From Prorocentrum cordatum (lineage: Eukaryota > Sar > Dinophyceae > Prorocentrales > Prorocentraceae), in assembly GCA_963575745.1 (NCBI GenBank), contig CAUYUJ010018726.1, positions 1,445,112 to 1,509,111 on the forward strand: a stretch of 64,000 bases of DNA, written 5' to 3'. Positions within the stretch are counted from its first letter, which is position 1; every line of letters starts with the position of its first letter. The notes under the pieces were generated by a model that worked only from the letters and a program-made list of their open reading frames with translations, made no database searches and was not told where the DNA came from. A program made the position numbers and the translations under genes. Positions 47,247 to 58,777 of the stretch are shown here, piece by piece.

Positions 47247-48010
47247 ATCGTCCTCCTTCCAGGGCTAACGTGGCCGCGCTTGCTCAAGCATTGACGGCCG
47301 CCTCTTGGTTTTTGAAGCCTATAGGCTTGGTATATTTACTTTCCTGCAGGTGGGTTTGCTCAAAGGTAACATTTGGAATTAGCAGCGGTGGCCGAATGTT
47401 CTGCGTTGAGCCCCTGCCCCCCTTGAACCCCCTGCCTGCGGCTCCAGGGGAGCTTTGGGGGGCCTTGCCTGGCTGGGAAGCTTCTGAGAGGGCATCGGGG
47501 GGCTCACGCCCAGCGTTCGAGAGTACTCCGAAGCGGCACTTCAGGAAGACCTGGGGGCGTCGTTAGCAATCCTAAGGGGGGCCCAGCGCCCGAAGGATTC
47601 TGCGCGCTGATCCGGGGTGCTCTGGGGCGTCGCAAGCACTCCTACGAGGCGTCGTAAGCAGTCCTCCAGGGGATCGCCGAGCCCCGAAGGAATCCGCATG
47701 ACAGTCCAGGGTGCCCCGGAGCGGCTCATGCAATCCTTCGGGGGACCAGCGGCTCCCGGAGGGTCTGGATGGCACACCGGGGCGCCGCGGAGCGGCGCAA
47801 GCAATCCTTCGGGGTGCCAGCGACTCCCGAAGGGGTCTGCGCGACGCGGATGCGAGGCAGCACGGGGCGGGAGGCCGCGCTAGAGAGGAATGCTGTCTGG
47901 TCGTTGGGGGGGCGCGCGCGCAAACGCATGCATTGGGGCGGGGGCTTGCGCTTCTCTCGCCAGTCTAATTAGTCCGAGGGGCAAGGGCGCCTTTTACTCA
48001 CCGACCGACC
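45658..48010. repeat. Tandem array of a 0.93-1.27 kb unit
   Basis: The block starting GATGCGAGGCAGCACGGGAC recurs at 45659, 46926 and 47851. Each unit contains GGAATGCTGTCTGGTCGTTG, then CACTTCCTCGTCTGTCTC, a CT or T tract, TCCTTCCAGGGCTAACGTGG (46334, 47258), and a run of 72-bp subrepeats. Unit 1 is longer because of a T79 run (45899-45978), (TA)n and (CT)n tracts. Copies 2 and 3 are nearly identical. No gene is supported inside. Confidence 0.85.
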
Positions 48011-48049
48011 GACCGCCCGATATATTCTGCGCGCTGATCGGGGCAAGAA

Positions 48050-48435
48050 ATCTTACGAGGCATCGCAGGCAGTCCTTCATGAAGGGGATCGCCGAGTCCC
48101 GGAGGAACCCGCATGACACTGCGGGGTGTCCCAGAGCGGCTTAGGCAATCCTTCGGGGGCCAGCGGCCCCCGAAGGAGGCTGCATGGCACTCCGGGGCGC
48201 CGCGGAGCGGCGTAAGCATTCCTTCGGGGGACCAGCGGCTCCCGAAGGAGTCTGCATAACGCTCCGGGGTGCCCCAGAACGACGCATGCAATCTCACCGA
48301 GTCCTGGGGCAATCCGCATGACACTCCTGGGTGCCCTGGAGCGGCATAAGCAATCCTCCGGGGCCCAGCGAGAGTCCGCATGGCACTCCGGGGCGCCCCC
48401 TGAGCAGCGTAAGCAATCCTTCGAGGGGCCAGGCT
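48050..48435. repeat. 72-bp minisatellite
   Basis: Five to six copies of a unit with CCTTCGGGGGCCAGCGGCTC, then CCGAAGGAGTCTGCATGGCAC and GGAGCGGCGTAAGCAAT. The same unit occurs three to four times in each 0.93 kb unit upstream (46640-46925, 47570-47850). Confidence 0.8.
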
Positions 48436-48855
48436 TGGGGTGGCCACCTCCATCCACCTGGCCTGGTGGGGCAGTTAAAAGTATTGCGCAAGGGGGTTGC
48501 GTGTGCGGGACAGGGCGGCCCACATCGCCAACCAGCCCATGAGCGCCATAAGAGCGCGCGCAGCCCCCCCGAGCGCCATAAGGAGCCAACGTCGACGCCC
48601 CAAGTCAGCACATGCCTATGGCGCGGGTGCGAGACACGCCTTGTGCCCACGAGGCTGGCCCCCTACGACGCACGGGGGGCCCCTGGGGCGCCGTGCGAGC
48701 TCGTGCAATCGCAAGTGCTCTTATGGCGCTCATGGTGTGGTTCTGAGTCGGGATGCGCTCCCGTCTTACCTCCGACTGCGTGGTTTGCTGGTGGGGGAGG
48801 CGTTCTGACGGGGCGTGCAGGGGCAGATTAAGGCATTCCCTACAGGTGGCCGCGC
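48436..48855. other. No gene recognised
   Basis: AGCGCCATAAGAG/AGCGCCATAAGGAG short repeats near 48541-48585 and 48714-48735. This is the 5' flank of the broken gene. Confidence 0.35.
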
Positions 48856-49104
48856 ATGGCCCCGAAGAGGCCCTCCAAGGCCAAGGTCGAGGCCGAAGCC
48901 AAGGCCGAGGCTGCGCCGCCAGCACTGGAGGAGGGTTAGGCACAGCACCCCGAGGACTTCCAGATCACCAACGCGATCGTGGCTTCACACAACGGGCCGT
49001 ATCTTCAGTCTGCGGACGACGACCTGAAAACCATCCTCACCCACCCCGTCTTCAGCGGCATCCAGACTGCCCCGCCCTCGACGATCACTACCGATGCCAG
49101 GCAG

Positions 49105-49765
49105 GCGTGTGGAACCCAGGCTGTGTCCTCAGTCACTTCCTCCTCCTCCTCCTCTGCGTCCTCGTCCTCCTCCTCCTCTTCCTCTTCGTCCTTCTCCCAC
49201 TTCCCCTCCTCCTCCTCCTCCTCCTCCTCCTCCTCCTCCTCCTGCTCATCGTCGTTGTCGTCCTCCTCCTCCGCCTCCTCCTCCTCCGCCCCCTCTTCCT
49301 CATCGTCCCAATCCCCCTCCCCCTCCTCCTCCTCCTCCTCCTCCTCCTCCTTCCCCCGCCCTCCTCCTCGTCCTCGTCGTCGTCTTTTCCTCCTCCTCTC
49401 CCTCCACCTCCTCTTCTTCCTCGCCCCCCTCATCCTCGGTCGCGTCGCCCGCGCCCCCGGCCAGACTGGGTCCCCAGACATCGGAGGAATTGATCGTCGA
49501 TGTTCGTCGATCTTCGTCTTGATGTTGCCGGGTGCTCCTCGCATTGTCCGGGCCTCCGCGCCCAGGGGGGAAATGGTGCGAGGGGCAGGGGGGGGGGGGG
49601 CGAAGGGGAATAATAATAAGAGGAAGATGGTGATGGGGACGACGACGACCAGTAGGGGACGACATGTGTTTTCCGAGTTGCCCAAGGGCTTGGGCGACTT
49701 GAAAAGGAAGGGGGAAGGGGGGTGGGGGAGAGGAGAGCATGTGCAAAGATTGGAAGCCTTCGCAG
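49105..49765 (+). other. GC-AG intron with TCC tract
   Basis: Donor CAG|GCGTGT, acceptor CTTCGCAG|GCC, phase 0 on both sides; the first exon is exactly 83 codons. Filled with (TCC)n at 49135-49440. Poly-Ser, poly-Pro and poly-Leu frames are artefacts. Confidence 0.65.
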
Positions 49766-51531
49766 GCCCCATTCAACGTCGAGGAGATGAAGACGTGCTT
49801 CTCGAGGAAGAAGGCCCATTGCGGCTGCGCCGGGAACGTCGCGCGGCGCGCAGCCGGAGCGGGTCTTCGAACAGGAATGCCGTTCAACCCGCGCTCCCGA
49901 AAGACTCTCGCCGAGTATTATTTCGGCGCTGGGCCTGTTGATTCCCCATGGGCCGCGCGCGTGCCAGTGCAAGGCTGTGAGGAAGTCATGAAGAAGAAAG
50001 GGTCCCTGGTCAACAGGGCGCCGCCCGAGGGCGTGCGCGCGTTTCTCCACGCAGTGGCCAGAGACATCAATTCGTTCGAGAGCGGCGAGGGCGACGTCGC
50101 TGAGCAGACGCTCGAAGACTGGAAAGCCCGCATGCGGACGGCCTCGCTCCGCTTTGAGCACACGACGAACGAGGCCGACATTTGGTGGAGGGCGCGCGCC
50201 TTGAGGGGGGCCGTCCAGGAGGATTGCACGAGCATGCGGAGGTCTGCGCTGCAACGCATCTTCGAGATCTGCGAAGTTTAAAAGGCAGAGGAAAAAAGGC
50301 AGCTCAGGGCGGCAAGCTCAGCGCTCAGGGACTGTGCAAAATCTTCCACGAGAAGGGCAAGTTGGCCAGCGAGAGCGAGGGCCGCGAGAAAGTGTCCGAT
50401 ACAATGATCGAGAACGCCGCGACAGTTTGGTCGCGCGGGATCCCCATCCCGAAAGTGTTTGAGACCGTGTCGGGGCCTGAGGAACCGTTTGGGACGAGGT
50501 CTCCTTTCGCTACTGTCCAGAAAATGTTCAACATTGTCACGAAAGGAAGGAAAAACAAGGATTTGACAGAGTGGCTCTTCGTCTGCGCCCACGACATGTT
50601 CATAAACGGCCTGGCCAAGCGGTCCGACATGCCAGGGGGCAAGCTCTCGGCGGACAAGAGGGGTGTCCTCGACTTGGTCCAGTATAAGCGCAGCGTGCAC
50701 CTTTACTTCAGGAAGAAGTTGATCCCAGATATGGGATTTGCCCCCGACGCGGCCAGCAATTTGCTCCAGCACTTCGAAGACCACGCGAGCTACCGGGAGG
50801 CGTTCGGCTACGTGGGCGGGCCCCCGGCTGTCACTGCGCTGCAACAGAAACAACAGAGCGACGTCGGGCTGCAGTGGCTGGCAGGGTGGCCTCAGAGCGC
50901 CAAGCTCGCCATCAACCTGTACGAGAGCCTCGTCTTCAAGGATGACCTGGACGCGGTCTTGAAGAAGGCCATCACATCGCGCAAGTAGCCGGAAGAGATG
51001 CTGAGCACGCCGGGCGTGGAGGAGACCTACAAAGAGCTCAACGCACAGCGGGAGGAAGAGCAGAAAGGCAAACCGTCTGGCGCGCACGCCGATGATGATG
51101 AGCATGGGGAATCGGCCATGATGGAACCCGTGAAGAAGAAGGAGTCCGAGCCCAGTTCAGCCGTCAAACGCAAGGCGGAGTTGGTCGACCCTGAAATGAA
51201 CAAGTGGGATAATTTCGCAGACCGGAAGGTGCGCGGCGCGCGCGGGTTTGCCGTGGGGCCGCAGACGGAGGCTGCGCTCGAGACCAAGATCAAGGAATTG
51301 ATGAGCGAAGTCAGCGCCATGAGTGGCAGCGACGTAAACCACAAATGCTCGGCGTTCTACGGCGTGACCGAGAGTGGCGAATCGGCAACCGCCCCTCACA
51401 TCCGGACGTGTCCTTTCCGCTTGCGCACGCGAGGAAACTGTTCGCGTCGGTCATGAAGGCTCGCAGCAGCACTGGCTCCTACACCATGAAGGACCACGAT
51501 ATCTACACGTTCGCCGATGGTGGCAAACCAG

Positions 51532-52321
51532 GTTCGCGCAAGGGAGCGTGGAGGGGAAGGGGGGGGGGCAGAAAAGGAGACGGAGGAGGAGGAGGAGGGG
51601 GGGGGGAGGAGGATAAGGAGGAGGAATCGGAGGAGGGCGAGGGGGAGGGGGAGGAGGAGGTCTGCGTGCTATGTTTGGTGCTCTGTATGCGTTGCGTTCG
51701 CGTGCGTACGCGCGTGTTCCGTGCATCGTATGTCGGGGGCCCTATAGCCCTAAAGCCTCATAGCACTTTTGCCCTAAAGTCCTATAGCCCCATTGCCCTT
51801 TTGCCGCGTAGCCCCATAGCCCAAAAGCTTCATAGCCCTACAGCCCTATCGCCCTGTAGTCCAATAGCCCTGGCCCGGCAGCCCCACAGCCCAATAGCCC
51901 CATGGCCCTATAGCCCGATGGCCCGATAGCCCTATAGCCCTATAGCCAGATAGCCCCATAGCCCTATAGGCCTATAGCCCCATGGCCCAAAAGCTTTATA
52001 GCCCCATCCCAGCTGCCCAAAAGGCTCGAAGCCCTGCAGCCCAAGAGCCCACAAGCCCAATAGCCCTATAGCTCTGTAGCCTTAGCCCTAGAGCCCCACA
52101 GCCCTATAACCCTATAGCCTCATAGCCCAAAGAGCCCAATAGCCTGATAGCCCGATGGCCCAGAAGCCCCATAGCCTGAGAGCCCTATGGCCTCATAACA
52201 CTATCGCCCTCCCATAGCCCCAACACAATTCTGATTTGTGTTTTGCTTTGCTCCGGCGTCATTGGTTTTGGACCCCTGGGGGCCCCCTCGCCGTTCCCGC
52301 GCGCCCCTCGCGCAGTGGCAG
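51532..52321 (+). other. GT-AG intron containing GGA tract and ATAGCCCN satellite
   Basis: Donor CCAG|GTTCGCG at 51532, acceptor GTGGCAG|GTCTG at 52321, phase 1. It contains GGA-rich sequence (51540-51660) and the second ATAGCCCN array. Confidence 0.7.
51740..52210. repeat. ATAGCCCN satellite, second array
   Basis: Same 8-bp family as 43940-44530, wholly inside an intron of the broken gene. Both arrays end with ATTGCCCCAACA or ATAGCCCCAACA. Confidence 0.95.
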
Positions 52322-52596
52322 GTCTGCATGCGGCTGCGATGAAAACCTTTGAGACGGAGGACCAGGAGGGGAAGAAGACCAGGATCCCCGGCGTCAAGAA
52401 TAAAGAGGCGATGCTGGAAATGTCCCAGGAGTCCATAAAAGAGCGGAAGCGTCGCGCGAAGGGCAACATCAACATTTTCGAGACCTTGCTTGTACGCGGG
52501 GAAGATTCGACTCTGAAGTGGCCCGTCAAGGACCGCAAATACTACCCTGGCTCCACGGCGTTCAACAAGATCGGGTCTGTCACCTTAGAAGGAGAC

Positions 52597-52598
<2 letters not shown>

Positions 52599-52665
<67 letters not shown>

Positions 52666-52764
52666 CCTCCTCCTCCTCCTCTCTTCCTCTTGCTCCCTTC
52701 TTTTCCCTTCCCTCCCCCTTCGCTCCCTCCCGCTCCCCAGTGATGGGTGGGTGTGTGGGGTGGT

Positions 52765-52799
<35 letters not shown>

Positions 52800-52850
52800 C
52801 GTGTGTGTGTGTGTGTGTGTGCGCGTGTGTGCGTGTGTGTGTGTGTGCGT

Positions 52851-52880
<30 letters not shown>
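52599..52880. repeat. Poly-T run, pyrimidine tract and (GT)n
   Basis: T67 at 52599-52665, CCTCC-rich to 52740, then (GT)n with GC interruptions 52745-52882 up to the start of the retroelement. Confidence 0.95.
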
Positions 52881-52882
<2 letters not shown>

Positions 52883-53672
52883 TTGTTTCACTTCATCCTA
52901 ACATTGCTGATTGCATTCTTCAGGTTCTGTATTCTACGAATGTTGTATATTCCTGTCTGCAGTTTAGGGGCTGCACACGGGCTCAGATACACTTTTCGGG
53001 TGTAGTTTCAGATTTCTGATGTATGTTTGTCGGCGCCAACCAAGTCCTCTTAGGAAACAGTTGCACTCACATAGTTCTGCTCAGCTGCGGTTTCAGATTG
53101 CTCTGATATGTTTGTCGGCGCCAACCAATCCAGCTAGGAAATAGTTGCACTCACACGCCTATGTTCGTGAGTTTTCGGTCTCAGATTGATGTGTTCGGTC
53201 TGACGGCGCCAACCAGACTAGAATGTAGTTGCATGCACACACATACTTGCCCTCACAATAACAATGTATCTGATTGTTTGCACGTCGTTTTCGCTCTTGC
53301 CGTTTTGTCTCAAAACGTTTCTTGGCCAGCTGTCTGGCGCCTTGCACAGGGCAAGGCCAGCGTCGCCTAGGCAGCAGCTGATGTTCAAAGACATGACACG
53401 CTAATCAGGCCAGACAGGAAAACATTATCACGATAATGATGTTGTGAATTGTCACTTCAGCAGATTGGTCTTTTGTATCTGGACTCTATGTCTTGTGGCG
53501 CTGCCGCGATATCTTGGGCTAAGTTCTTTGGGCTTTATCTTGGATGTCTTGGGTGGCCTCAGTGGGCCTTGCAGGGCTTCCTAAGGCGCTCCTTGAGGAC
53601 TTTGGGGAGACCTACGGGGGCCAGGGCACGGAGTTCAAGAGCTAAGATTACTTCTCTTCCCTTCAGTGTGTT
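52861..53672 (+). repeat. 5' pseudo-LTR of the Penelope-like element
   Basis: About 790 bp (plus a GT run) nearly identical to 58745-59566. I count about six substitutions and a 2-bp T indel. It starts at a (GT)n run and TTTGTTTCACTTCATCC. The open frame of the element begins inside it. Confidence 0.9.
53005..53245 (+). repeat. Three ~80-bp subrepeats inside the pseudo-LTR
   Basis: Each has GTTTCAGATT or TCTCAGATTG, ATGTTTGTCGGCGCCAACCA (third: GTCTGACGGCGCCAACCAGA) and a CTAGGAAATAGTTGCACTC-like end. The same set is at about 58890-59135 in the second copy. Confidence 0.8.
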
Positions 53673-56600
53673 GGTGTCGGGCTCGGAGCTGGAGGCGCGT
53701 CTTTCAGTGCACCGCAGACGCCATTGCTCATATCCACGGACAGCCAACTGTATCCGACGGGGACGGCCACGACTTACTTGTTCCATCCTCTTCTTTCTGA
53801 TATTTTGTGGCCGGTTTACGGTTGGCTTCGGGGCTTCCATACAAGATCGAGCTGATGATGTTATTAGCAGGTATATAAGGTCCAGCCCCGACTTCCCACA
53901 GTTACGACGACCTGCTCTTACATCCTCAGCCTATGCTGTCGTAAACGGGCTTTGTAGTTGGACAGATGACTTACCATTTGATTTTGATTTTATCTCAGGT
54001 CCGAATGCACGGTCTCTTCAGCGGCTACTGAAGGCAGCTTTGTGGCAGATTCTCGTTCCTGTTCCGTCAGAGACGTTCATCCTGGCACTTGCGCAATTTC
54101 AACAACACCTGACTAAGCTGCTCGAAGTTCCTAGTGCGAATTTACCTCCAAATGTACAACGCATTGCAGTGACGGTTTCCATAGCTTTATCAATGTGCAG
54201 ATTGCGAGCCATGTGGACTGGAGGTCGTAGGCTTCAACAGCGTGCAGTTCGTTTCTCTCGAGGCCTCCCGACTCATCTTTGGGGTGCCTTGCAACGACCA
54301 GGGGCTGCTAATGTTTTATACACTCTGGAGTTGGTTCGTTTCTTGCAGGTCCAAGGGCAATGTATCTCGGGCAAATGGGATATCAAAAACAGAGGTCTAA
54401 GCTTTGTTTACCTTTTGGGCTCCAGGGCCCTCTATATCGGGCAGGGCGTCTGCATACGCACTGGCACTTGTAGCGGAGTCTCTGGGAGATATCGGGAACA
54501 TCTACTTGGTCTCTATAGGGTCTCCGTGTGCCTCCCTACTCCAGATACTGCTCGATATCGAAAGTTACTACTTGGTAGTGCAGATAGGCTGTTTTTTCTT
54601 GTGCTGACCACGGCTCCGAGTTCTCGCATCAAGGCTGTAGAGTCCGCGCGCATTCAGTTCTGCCAGCCCGAGGCCAATGGTTTCGGATCTAGCAAGCTTG
54701 TTGGCCGGGCACATGCGCATCTTCAGGCTCATAGGCGTAGTCGAAATCGTCGTGCACGTCGGCGCCCAGGGGATCGAGAGGACAGCCTCAGAGAGGCACA
54801 ACTGTGGAGGGACGATCGGATGGATAGGCTCGTGACTCGCTCCATGGGCTTTGAGAGGTATCTTGCTGCACGTAGATTTTGGCAAGGTATTCTGCGTCGT
54901 CCTTTCCCCCTCACCTACGACCACTTCCTCGCGCGGCATGTGCAACGTACGCGCGAGTTTGGGCCGCTAGATGTGTACAGTGGCTCTCCTTTGCTGTTCC
55001 TCAGATGGGTGGCCTTAAGGCCGAATGAGATTATATGGCAGCGTTTCCTACGAGGACAACAAGAATATGATCGATTGTATCTTATTGGGCAGCTTACAGC
55101 TATTCTACCTCACTACCAAGATAGACTACGAGTTCAGGGATGTTTGGGGGAATTTCTAAAAATGGTTGGATATCCTAGGCCAAGCCCTACACATATTACA
55201 GTATCTAGCCAGAATGAGGTGTTTCGTGTTCGTAGATGGCTCCAGAAGGTCTTCAAGGACATCCAGGGTACCCGGCCTTTTTGGGCCCAAATCTGCAAAC
55301 ATCAACTTTCCATTTCAGTGGCTTTCCCTCAGACGTTACGGCAAAAGTATAGTTCCATTTCCAGGAGTCTTCAGGACCTCAGTTTGGAAGGTATTAGTGA
55401 GTTACCAGATTGGGTTTTTCAGGAGGCTGCCCTAGGTTCGGATATGATTCGATGTGACTTTAATGGTCGAGTTCCATACCCTGAGTTGCCGGCAGAGGAA
55501 GCGGTACAAGTGACCCGCTCAGCGTGTGCACGGTGGCTTTCTTCTCAGGCAATCGATCTTGAGTTGCTACAACATCTCCAACTTCCTCCATGTCCTGAAC
55601 CTCCTCCTCCAACCTTATCAGTGCGAGCCTGCCAGCAGATGCGTCAGGAGCTGGCAGAATCGGGCAACACACTCACGGCCACAGTTGAGGATAAGGATCC
55701 CAACACGCTGTGGTTTGTTGCCCCGTGGGCCATGCTACTTCGTTGGCTAGCTGTTCTGGCGCGGGCTCCGTCTCGGTGGTCTCTCTCAGCGTCTCCAGTC
55801 AGTCATATCGTGGATTGGTATCGGTTATGTTTCGACGCGTCGGTCCCGAAGTCCCTACGAAAACGGGGAGAAAGCGCCATATCCCAAAGGAACATCCCGT
55901 ACGCCTACCCCACGGTCAAACTAAAATGCTGGGATCCCTCACCCACGTGCCCACCCCAAGGTCGTCGTCGCTGTTCGAAGGCTTCGCACTCCTGTGTTCG
56001 AAACATTTGCAGCTTCGCGAAGTTCCCTGGGCGTGGTTTGTTTCGGTGTGTGGGCAGGGCTATCAAATATCTGGTCGACGTCGTCACTCCTGGGTGGTCT
56101 TTTCGGGATCTGGATTCTGCCCTGGACGAGATCACTTCGGAGTTGACCCTTCTGGAGGCCCCTACGTCGTATAGGTGTACTCGGTGCAATGAGATCATGC
56201 ATGTTCCTGGTGTGTGCGTTGCAGATGCAGGCCAAGCGTACGAGGCCATCCGATTGGAGCGCATCTGGCGATCTATTGATAACCTTTTCAAGCGTGTAAG
56301 GCAACGTATCCCTCACCGCTGCATTTCAGTGCTGAAGTCTCGCCGTTCACATGTCTTCCCAGGTGGCACCATTGTGACGAAGTATTGGGATCGGACGGTG
56401 TTCACCATGTCAAGTTTGCGTCGAGCTCTTACAGGCTTTATGGGCTTTCGCTTTTTCCTGTGTGCAGGGTTCTGTCTCACGCAGCTGCAGGGCATCCCGA
56501 TTGGCGGGCCATTGAGCCCGATCATCTTGCATATAGTGCTCTCGGAATGCGAGTACCTGTCTGATGCTGTGTGGAAAAACCGACAACGCAGGATGTTATG

Positions 56601-57060
56601 CAAGCGGTATGTGGATGATCTCCTTCTCCTGTCCTATACTACATGTCATAAGTGTCTACACCTACACGTTCAAGATGTATATGGAAAAAACAGTAGTATT
56701 CGACGTGGTTCGTACACAATATATTTTACACGGCACTGTTATCTTTCCCTACTTGGAAATGGAACTCCATGTGGCTTTTAATCGGGTTTTGGTCTACTGT
56801 GTTCACAAGAATGAAGCTTACGCGCTTACAGGGGATGTATCACGTAGGGCCAAACACAGCATACCACCATATATGGGTTCTCTGAATCGACGACAAGTTT
56901 TACAACATCGTAGTGAACTAAAAGGACGTCTACGGCGTTGGGAACGTTTGGGCCTAACCCAGGAGAACCTTATCCTTTTGTATTGCGTGGATGTCCTGGT
57001 CTACCTTCGTCTTGGGTATCCATGCTCTCTGATCAAGAAGATATGGTCCATGGTTCTCCC
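53449..57060 (+). CDS. GIY-YIG endonuclease - reverse transcriptase (Penelope-like), one frameshift
   Basis: The frame opens at 53449 (TTG; first ATG ~45 nt later) and runs 1110 codons. The GIY-YIG domain spans about residues 320-410: VYLLG and LYIGQ (Tyr321, Tyr329), Arg347/Arg349 and His351 in SGRYREH, Glu398 in AVESARI, Asn410 in PEAN. This is the expected nuclease residue set. The RT lies in about residues 740-1100: EDKDPNTLW, ADAGQAYE (Asp926, motif A), QGIPIGGPLSP (from 1014) and the catalytic YVDD (1054-1057). At an A6 run (56685-56690) the coding potential moves to another frame, which continues with the RT thumb (SLNRRQVLQHRSELKGRLRR) to about 57060. So this copy is either dead by one base or carries a sequencing indel. 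The region between the domains has no named domain. Confidence 0.85.
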
Positions 57061-57089
57061 CCCAGGGCCCCGCTATAGTCTCCTGTGGC

Positions 57090-58201
57090 TTTGTGTCCAA
57101 CTTACGTTCCAGACTTGTTCTCATCTTCTGGCGCCTCCCTTGTCCGCTGCAGCCGCTTTCACGGCCGCAAGCGAGATTGTGCGAGCCCGTCGTGCCGACG
57201 CCGCTCCATCCTCACCTACGCCAGCACATCCAGCCACGGGCGGTCAGAACTGGCCCAAGGGTGGAAAAGGTGGCAGGTCTTGGGGATGCGGCAATTTCAG
57301 TGGCGGCGGCAAGGGACAGTTCGGAGGTATGGCTTCTCAATGGCAGAGTATGATGGCGGAAATGCAAGCCATGGGTCAGATGAGCCAGCTGTCGCAGTTG
57401 TTGGTCCAGCAGAATGCAGCTGCCCCGACTCCTGCGGGCGCGGCATCTGCCGCACCAGCGAGCCAGGCTCCGACGACCGAGGCAGCTACCGACCTTGTGC
57501 AGGCAGTCACTCAGCTTTTGGAGAATCGGTCTAACAAAAACCCGACCGACACGCGCCTCACCAACACCATCAAGCGTCTCCATGAGTTGATGGGCAATTC
57601 TACCAGCGACGAGCCTTTCGACCTCGAGAATCACCCGGCCTTCAAGAAGCTGCGTGCCGAGTTTTCAGGTTTATCTGACACGGTCAGCGCTCAGGGTAAG
57701 CAGCTTGGAGGGCTTCAGAGGACGGCAGAAGAGACCCAGAGCACCATCAAAGACATGTTCGCGGTGTTCAGGGCCTTCATCAGCACGCCTAACCCCTGGC
57801 ATACAGGAAAAGGTGGCCGCCCATCGGAGGTTCCGCCCACAGTCCTCCCAGGACCACGGGAACCCACGATCGAGCTCCCTCTGTTCAACAAGGAGATCTC
57901 CAGGAGCCTCCACGAGTCCGGCCTCGCAACCTTCGGGATCGGCCTTGAGAGGGCCTCGGCGGTGGAGCTAGCTCAGGCGGTGGCGGATGCGTCCGATAAG
58001 CTGCCCTTTGCGGAGTGGTGGTGTGCTCTCCAGAAGAATAAGTCGCTCCCGCAGTGGAAGACGAAGTTAGTGTCCCTTGGCGCCAACGAGACCGACATCA
58101 AAAACCTTGGGATGAAGCAGATTGGCGAATTCATGTTCAGTCGCATTACGGAGGATGGCTCGGTGGCCGACCAGAGTCTCCAGACCATCACGATTCCATG
58201 A
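57090..58201 (+). CDS. 3' frame of the element: Gly-rich plus helical, unknown
   Basis: In frame with the RT thumb and without an intervening stop (the frame is open 56564-58201). After about 57150 (CCGCTGCAG|CC could be a splice acceptor) composition changes. A Gly/Lys-rich stretch (GGKGGRSWGCGNFSGGGKGQ, 57258-57320) is followed by Met/Gln-rich helix, Ala/Pro linker, a charged helical part (TRLTNTIKRLHELMGNS, 57555-57605; KQLGGLQRTAEETQSTIKDM) and a C-terminal WKTKLVSLGANETDIKNLGM segment. No known domain. It could be a nucleic-acid-binding, gag-like product of the element, a captured host exon, or a C-terminal extension of the RT. Confidence 0.55.
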
Positions 58202-58744
58202 GATCGCGAGTTGCCGCCGAGTGCTGCCGACTACCATCCATGGTTTTCGCGGCAGTGCCTTGGACGTATGATGCAATGCATGGCAGCTTTACTGATGTTG
58301 TGGTGTGGCTTGCAGTGTGCCTACCTTGTTCTCGACACCCGTTATGCTTTAGAGTGCGCTCTAGAACAGATGTGCATGAAGTTGTTGACACTTGTACCTT
58401 TTGCGGCTTGTAAGTGGCTTACTGGCAGTCTCCTTCAAGGGCATGCTGAATCGTTCCCTTCTGTTGCAAAGCATGGTTTCAGTTTTTCGGCACTTGCCGA
58501 AGATCCCTCGGCGGTCAGGGGAATAATGACTACGATGAGCGGGCTTGTGACGTGGTTCATGGGCTAGAAGTTTTCAAAGGACAGCATCTTTAGCCAAGAT
58601 CAGGAGCGAGATTGACAATCGTTCTTGGTGGGCCAGCCGACGGTGGCAGCAATGCGGTGACACTTGGGACTTCTGATCTGTCGTGAAGCCCTCAGTTGAA
58701 TTTCTGTTGCCTTGTACAGGCTTTCCCACCCTTCTTTGGGAGGC
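58202..58744 (+). other. 3' untranslated part of the element
   Basis: No gene; ends with TTTGGGAGGCT directly before the (GT)n run that starts the next pseudo-LTR. Confidence 0.5.

Positions 58745-58777
<33 letters not shown>

Larger units (their letters stand above)
52861..58744 (+). mobile_element. Penelope-like retroelement with permuted GIY-YIG endonuclease
   Basis: One unit is 5.89 kb, measured from the first flanking repeat to the second. Order: 5' pseudo-LTR, frame with GIY-YIG then reverse transcriptase, 3' frame, second pseudo-LTR copy. Most Penelope-like elements have the nuclease after the RT. N-terminal placement is known from the Chlamys/Naiad group reported in green algae, protists and invertebrates (recalled literature). 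It lies in the same orientation as, and inside a probable intron of, the broken gene at 48.9-60.8 kb. Confidence 0.85.

Noticed and set aside
53005-53245. Canonical hammerhead ribozyme
   Set aside because: The core CTGANGA is not matched and stems could not be assigned with confidence; kept only as a low-interest finding.
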